A stretch of 8,993 nt of DNA, taken from contig DISP01000219.1 of assembly GCA_002421995.1 (NCBI GenBank), forward strand, positions 1 to 8,993, in the 5' to 3' direction. The position numbers and the translations under genes were made by a program. Positions 6,907-8,993 of the stretch are shown here, piece by piece; position 1 is the stretch's first letter, and every line of letters begins with the position of its first letter. The notes under the pieces were generated by a model. That model was not told the origin of the DNA, did no database searches, and saw nothing but the letters and a program-made list of their open reading frames with translations. Source of the stretch: Bacteroidales bacterium UBA6207. GTDB lineage: Bacteria; Bacteroidota; Bacteroidia; Bacteroidales; F082.

Positions 6907-8993
6907 ATGACACAACTATACAAACGAACTATCTTCATTTTTGCTATACTATTGTTTAGCAGTATGTTGCCAACAAGACTATTGGGTCAGGCCGCTGATT
7001 TTACAGCAAGCACTACCTCCACCTGCGTTGGTGGTACCGTAATTTTCACCGATCTCTCCACAGGAGTCACTCCCACCACCTCGTATGTCTGGAGTTTTGG
7101 AACAGGTGCCAATCCCTCAACAGCAAGTGGCGAAGGACCTCACGCCGTCACCTATAACACTCCGGGTGCCAAGACGGTGTCATTGACCCTCACCGACGGA
7201 TCAATCACCAACACCAAGACAAGGACAAATTATATAACCGTTGGCCAGCCCAATACCATCACGCTGACATCTGGTGCGAGCACGAATATTCAGACTGTTT
7301 GCCTCAATGCTGCCCTGGCACCTACTATCACTTATGCTACCACAGGCGCCACGGGAGCCAATTTTACCGACCTTCCGCCGGGTGTGACCGGAAACTGGAA
7401 TGCCAATGTGGTCACAATCAGTGGGAATCCATCAGCTGTAGGAAACTACAATTTTACCATAACACTCACAGGCGGATGTGGCACCACCACAGCCAATGGC
7501 TCCATCACCGTCAATCCCATACCCACTCCGATTCTTGTGAGTTCCGATGCCGACAACACATTCTGCGCCGGAACAAGTGTCACATTCACAGCCGGCGGAG
7601 GTACTGATTTCACCTTCAGGGTCAATGGTGTGAGCAAGCAAACCGGAGCCGGACCCGTCTATACCACCAACACCTTGCTCAACGGACAAGTGGTTGACGT
7701 GATTGTGATCTCCTCAACGGGATGTACCGCCACCTCGGCAGGTATCACCAATACTGTGAACGATCTTCCCAATCCTTCCATTGCAGGTCCGCAAGCTATT
7801 TGCGGGTTGCCAACAACAGCTTTTTATTCGGTGGTTGATCATGCAGGCCACACCTACAACTGGACAGCTACCGGCGGAGTGGTTTCCTCCGGACAAGGCA
7901 CATCCGTTATCACCGCTGACTGGAGCACCGTTGGCAGCGGCACTGTCAACCTGGTCGAAACGATCACGGCAACAGGCTGTACAAACAGCAACAGCATCAA
8001 TGTCACCAAAGCACCTGCCTCGGTGGGTGGCACGCTTTCAGGCACAAAAACAGTTTGTGAGGGATCAACAAGTGGTGCCATGACGCTTAACGGATATGTT
8101 GGCGATATCCTGAAATGGCAATATTCCGACGACCTTACCAATTGGGTTGATACGGCTTATACGGCCACCTCTTTCATGTCGTGGCCGCTGACAGAGACAA
8201 CCTATTTCAGGGTCATCGTTCAGAGTGGTGCCTGTGCAGTAGTTGCCTCCACCACGGCTACCATCACCGTAAATCCTACACCAAACCTTGTTATCAACCA
8301 GCCTGCGAGTGTGTGTGAACCGTCCAACATAGACCTCACTGCACCGGCCATCACAGCAGGCAGCGATGCCGGACTAACACTCAGCTACTGGACCAATGCG
8401 CAGGCAACAATACCTTATGCAACACCGGCAGCGGCAGTTTCGGGCACCTATTACATCAGGGGTGAGTCGGCATCGGGCTGTGCCACCATAAAGCCTGTAA
8501 CAGTTGTAGTGAGCCCAAAACCGAACTTACTTATTACACCCAACGCCAATCCAGTATGTGTGAATGAAGGTTTAAGTCTGAAGCTCACCGGTCAGGAAGG
8601 GTCGGTCTGGAACTGGTTGAATCCTGATACCACCAATGTGAATCCTGTTTTGTTGTTTCCTGCTGTTGGTACGCACACTTTTAGCGCCAGAGCAACCAAC
8701 CTCGCAGGATGTGTAGATACCACCAGCCTTATCGTCACTGTGCTTGCTCAACCTGTCGTTACGATCACTACAACCGGAGGAAACAACGCCTGCGTTGGCC
8801 AGACAAAGACATATAATGCCACCCCGAACCCAAATTATACCTATCAATGGTTTGTGAACGACGTGCTTTCGCCGGCTGCAACAACAGCGGCATTTAATCA
8901 TGTGATCACAGGTAATCAGGCAGTTGAGATAAAGGTGAAGGCCACCAACACCCTCACTTCCTGTTATGTTTATGACTCTCTGAATGTAAATCC
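6907..8993 (+). CDS. Large modular PKD/Ig-like surface adhesin, 3' end cut by window
   Basis: The frame is open from the ATG at 6907 to the right edge (695 complete codons). A signal peptide spans about 1-28 (IFIFAILLFSSML core, cleavage near LLGQ). A PKD domain follows at about 29-112 (YVWSFGTG at 60-67, then PGAKTVSLTLTDG). Seven further beta-sandwich modules of about 75-90 residues follow, at about 113-204, 205-286, 287-368, 369-456, 457-536, 537-613 and 614 to the end. They resemble repeats common in Bacteroidota adhesins: a VTISGNPSAVGNYNFTITLTGG-like cassette (broken form, 169-190), a PKD-like module (IAGPQAICG, YNWTATGG, SGQGTS), a KWQYSDD-type Ig module and a SGTYYIRG-type module. Each carries one cysteine pair. 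The composition is rich in Thr, Ser, Gly, Ala and Asn. A T9SS sorting domain would be expected at the missing C-terminus but is not in view. The start is fixed by AGGAGG and sits 2 nt after the PorP/SprF stop, so co-expression is likely. The role is inferred as adhesion or gliding-type surface structure, like SprB. Confidence 0.88.
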   Translation, partial: MTQLYKRTIFIFAILLFSSMLPTRLLGQAADFTASTTSTCVGGTVIFTDLSTGVTPTTSYVWSFGTGANPSTASGEGPHAVTYNTPGAKTVSLTLTDGSITNTKTRTNYITVGQPNTITLTSGASTNIQTVCLNAALAPTITYATTGATGANFTDLPPGVTGNWNANVVTISGNPSAVGNYNFTITLTGGCGTTTANGSITVNPIPTPILVSSDADNTFCAGTSVTFTAGGGTDFTFRVNGVSKQTGAGPVYTTNTLLNGQVVDVIVISSTGCTATSAGITNTVNDLPNPSIAGPQAICGLPTTAFYSVVDHAGHTYNWTATGGVVSSGQGTSVITADWSTVGSGTVNLVETITATGCTNSNSINVTKAPASVGGTLSGTKTVCEGSTSGAMTLNGYVGDILKWQYSDDLTNWVDTAYTATSFMSWPLTETTYFRVIVQSGACAVVASTTATITVNPTPNLVINQPASVCEPSNIDLTAPAITAGSDAGLTLSYWTNAQATIPYATPAAAVSGTYYIRGESASGCATIKPVTVVVSPKPNLLITPNANPVCVNEGLSLKLTGQEGSVWNWLNPDTTNVNPVLLFPAVGTHTFSARATNLAGCVDTTSLIVTVLAQPVVTITTTGGNNACVGQTKTYNATPNPNYTYQWFVNDVLSPAATTAAFNHVITGNQAVEIKVKATNTLTSCYVYDSLNVN

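Noticed and set aside
1..8993. Mobile element, CRISPR array, defence system or RNA gene
   Set aside because: No transposase, integrase, terminal repeats, regular repeat-spacer pattern, nuclease or tRNA/rRNA-like sequence was seen.

Overview
The window looks like chromosomal DNA from a member of the Bacteroidota. Three things point there: a T9SS type B (CHU_C / gliding-motility-type) C-terminal sorting domain, a PorP/SprF-family outer-membrane protein, and promoter-like sequences of the TTTG / TAnnTTTG type. I cannot name a genus. Base composition is moderate and codon use looks alike across the genes. I saw no mobile element, tRNA, rRNA or CRISPR array.

Left part (1-3867), an envelope/efflux control module. 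A HlyD-type membrane fusion protein runs leftward from 948 and is cut by the window edge. A 194-bp divergent intergenic region separates it from a rightward pair: a sigma-54-dependent response regulator (REC-AAA+-Fis, 1143-2522) and a histidine kinase (2512-3867), overlapping by 11 nt. The intergenic region holds a sigma-54-like -24/-12 element facing the fusion protein, with a predicted transcript start about 16 nt before its start codon. About 120 bp upstream of that start is a 24-bp imperfect palindrome. This layout suggests that the regulator activates the efflux operon from the palindrome and, since the palindrome overlaps the regulator's own putative promoter, also represses itself. The kinase has two membrane helices with almost no external loop, so it may sense membrane state rather than a periplasmic ligand.

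Middle (3868-4340), a 473-bp region with no convincing gene. It contains several small hairpins, one exact -7 box and one well-spaced TTTG / TACTTTTA promoter-like pair just ahead of the next gene.

Right part (4341-8993), a type IX secretion cargo module. It encodes a 520-residue secreted Ig/PKD protein ending in a type B sorting domain, then a PorP/SprF-family barrel (ATGA overlap), then a large modular adhesin that starts 2 nt after the barrel gene and runs off the window. The tight spacing suggests one operon, in which the PorP/SprF protein serves export or surface anchoring of one or both flanking cargo proteins. The barrel has an unusual basic C-terminal tail. The adhesin has a strong Shine-Dalgarno sequence, unusual for this phylum. 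Its seven post-PKD modules each carry one regularly spaced cysteine pair.

I found no clearly new biological system. The best leads are the divergent sigma-54 control region and the export module with its tailed SprF-like protein.
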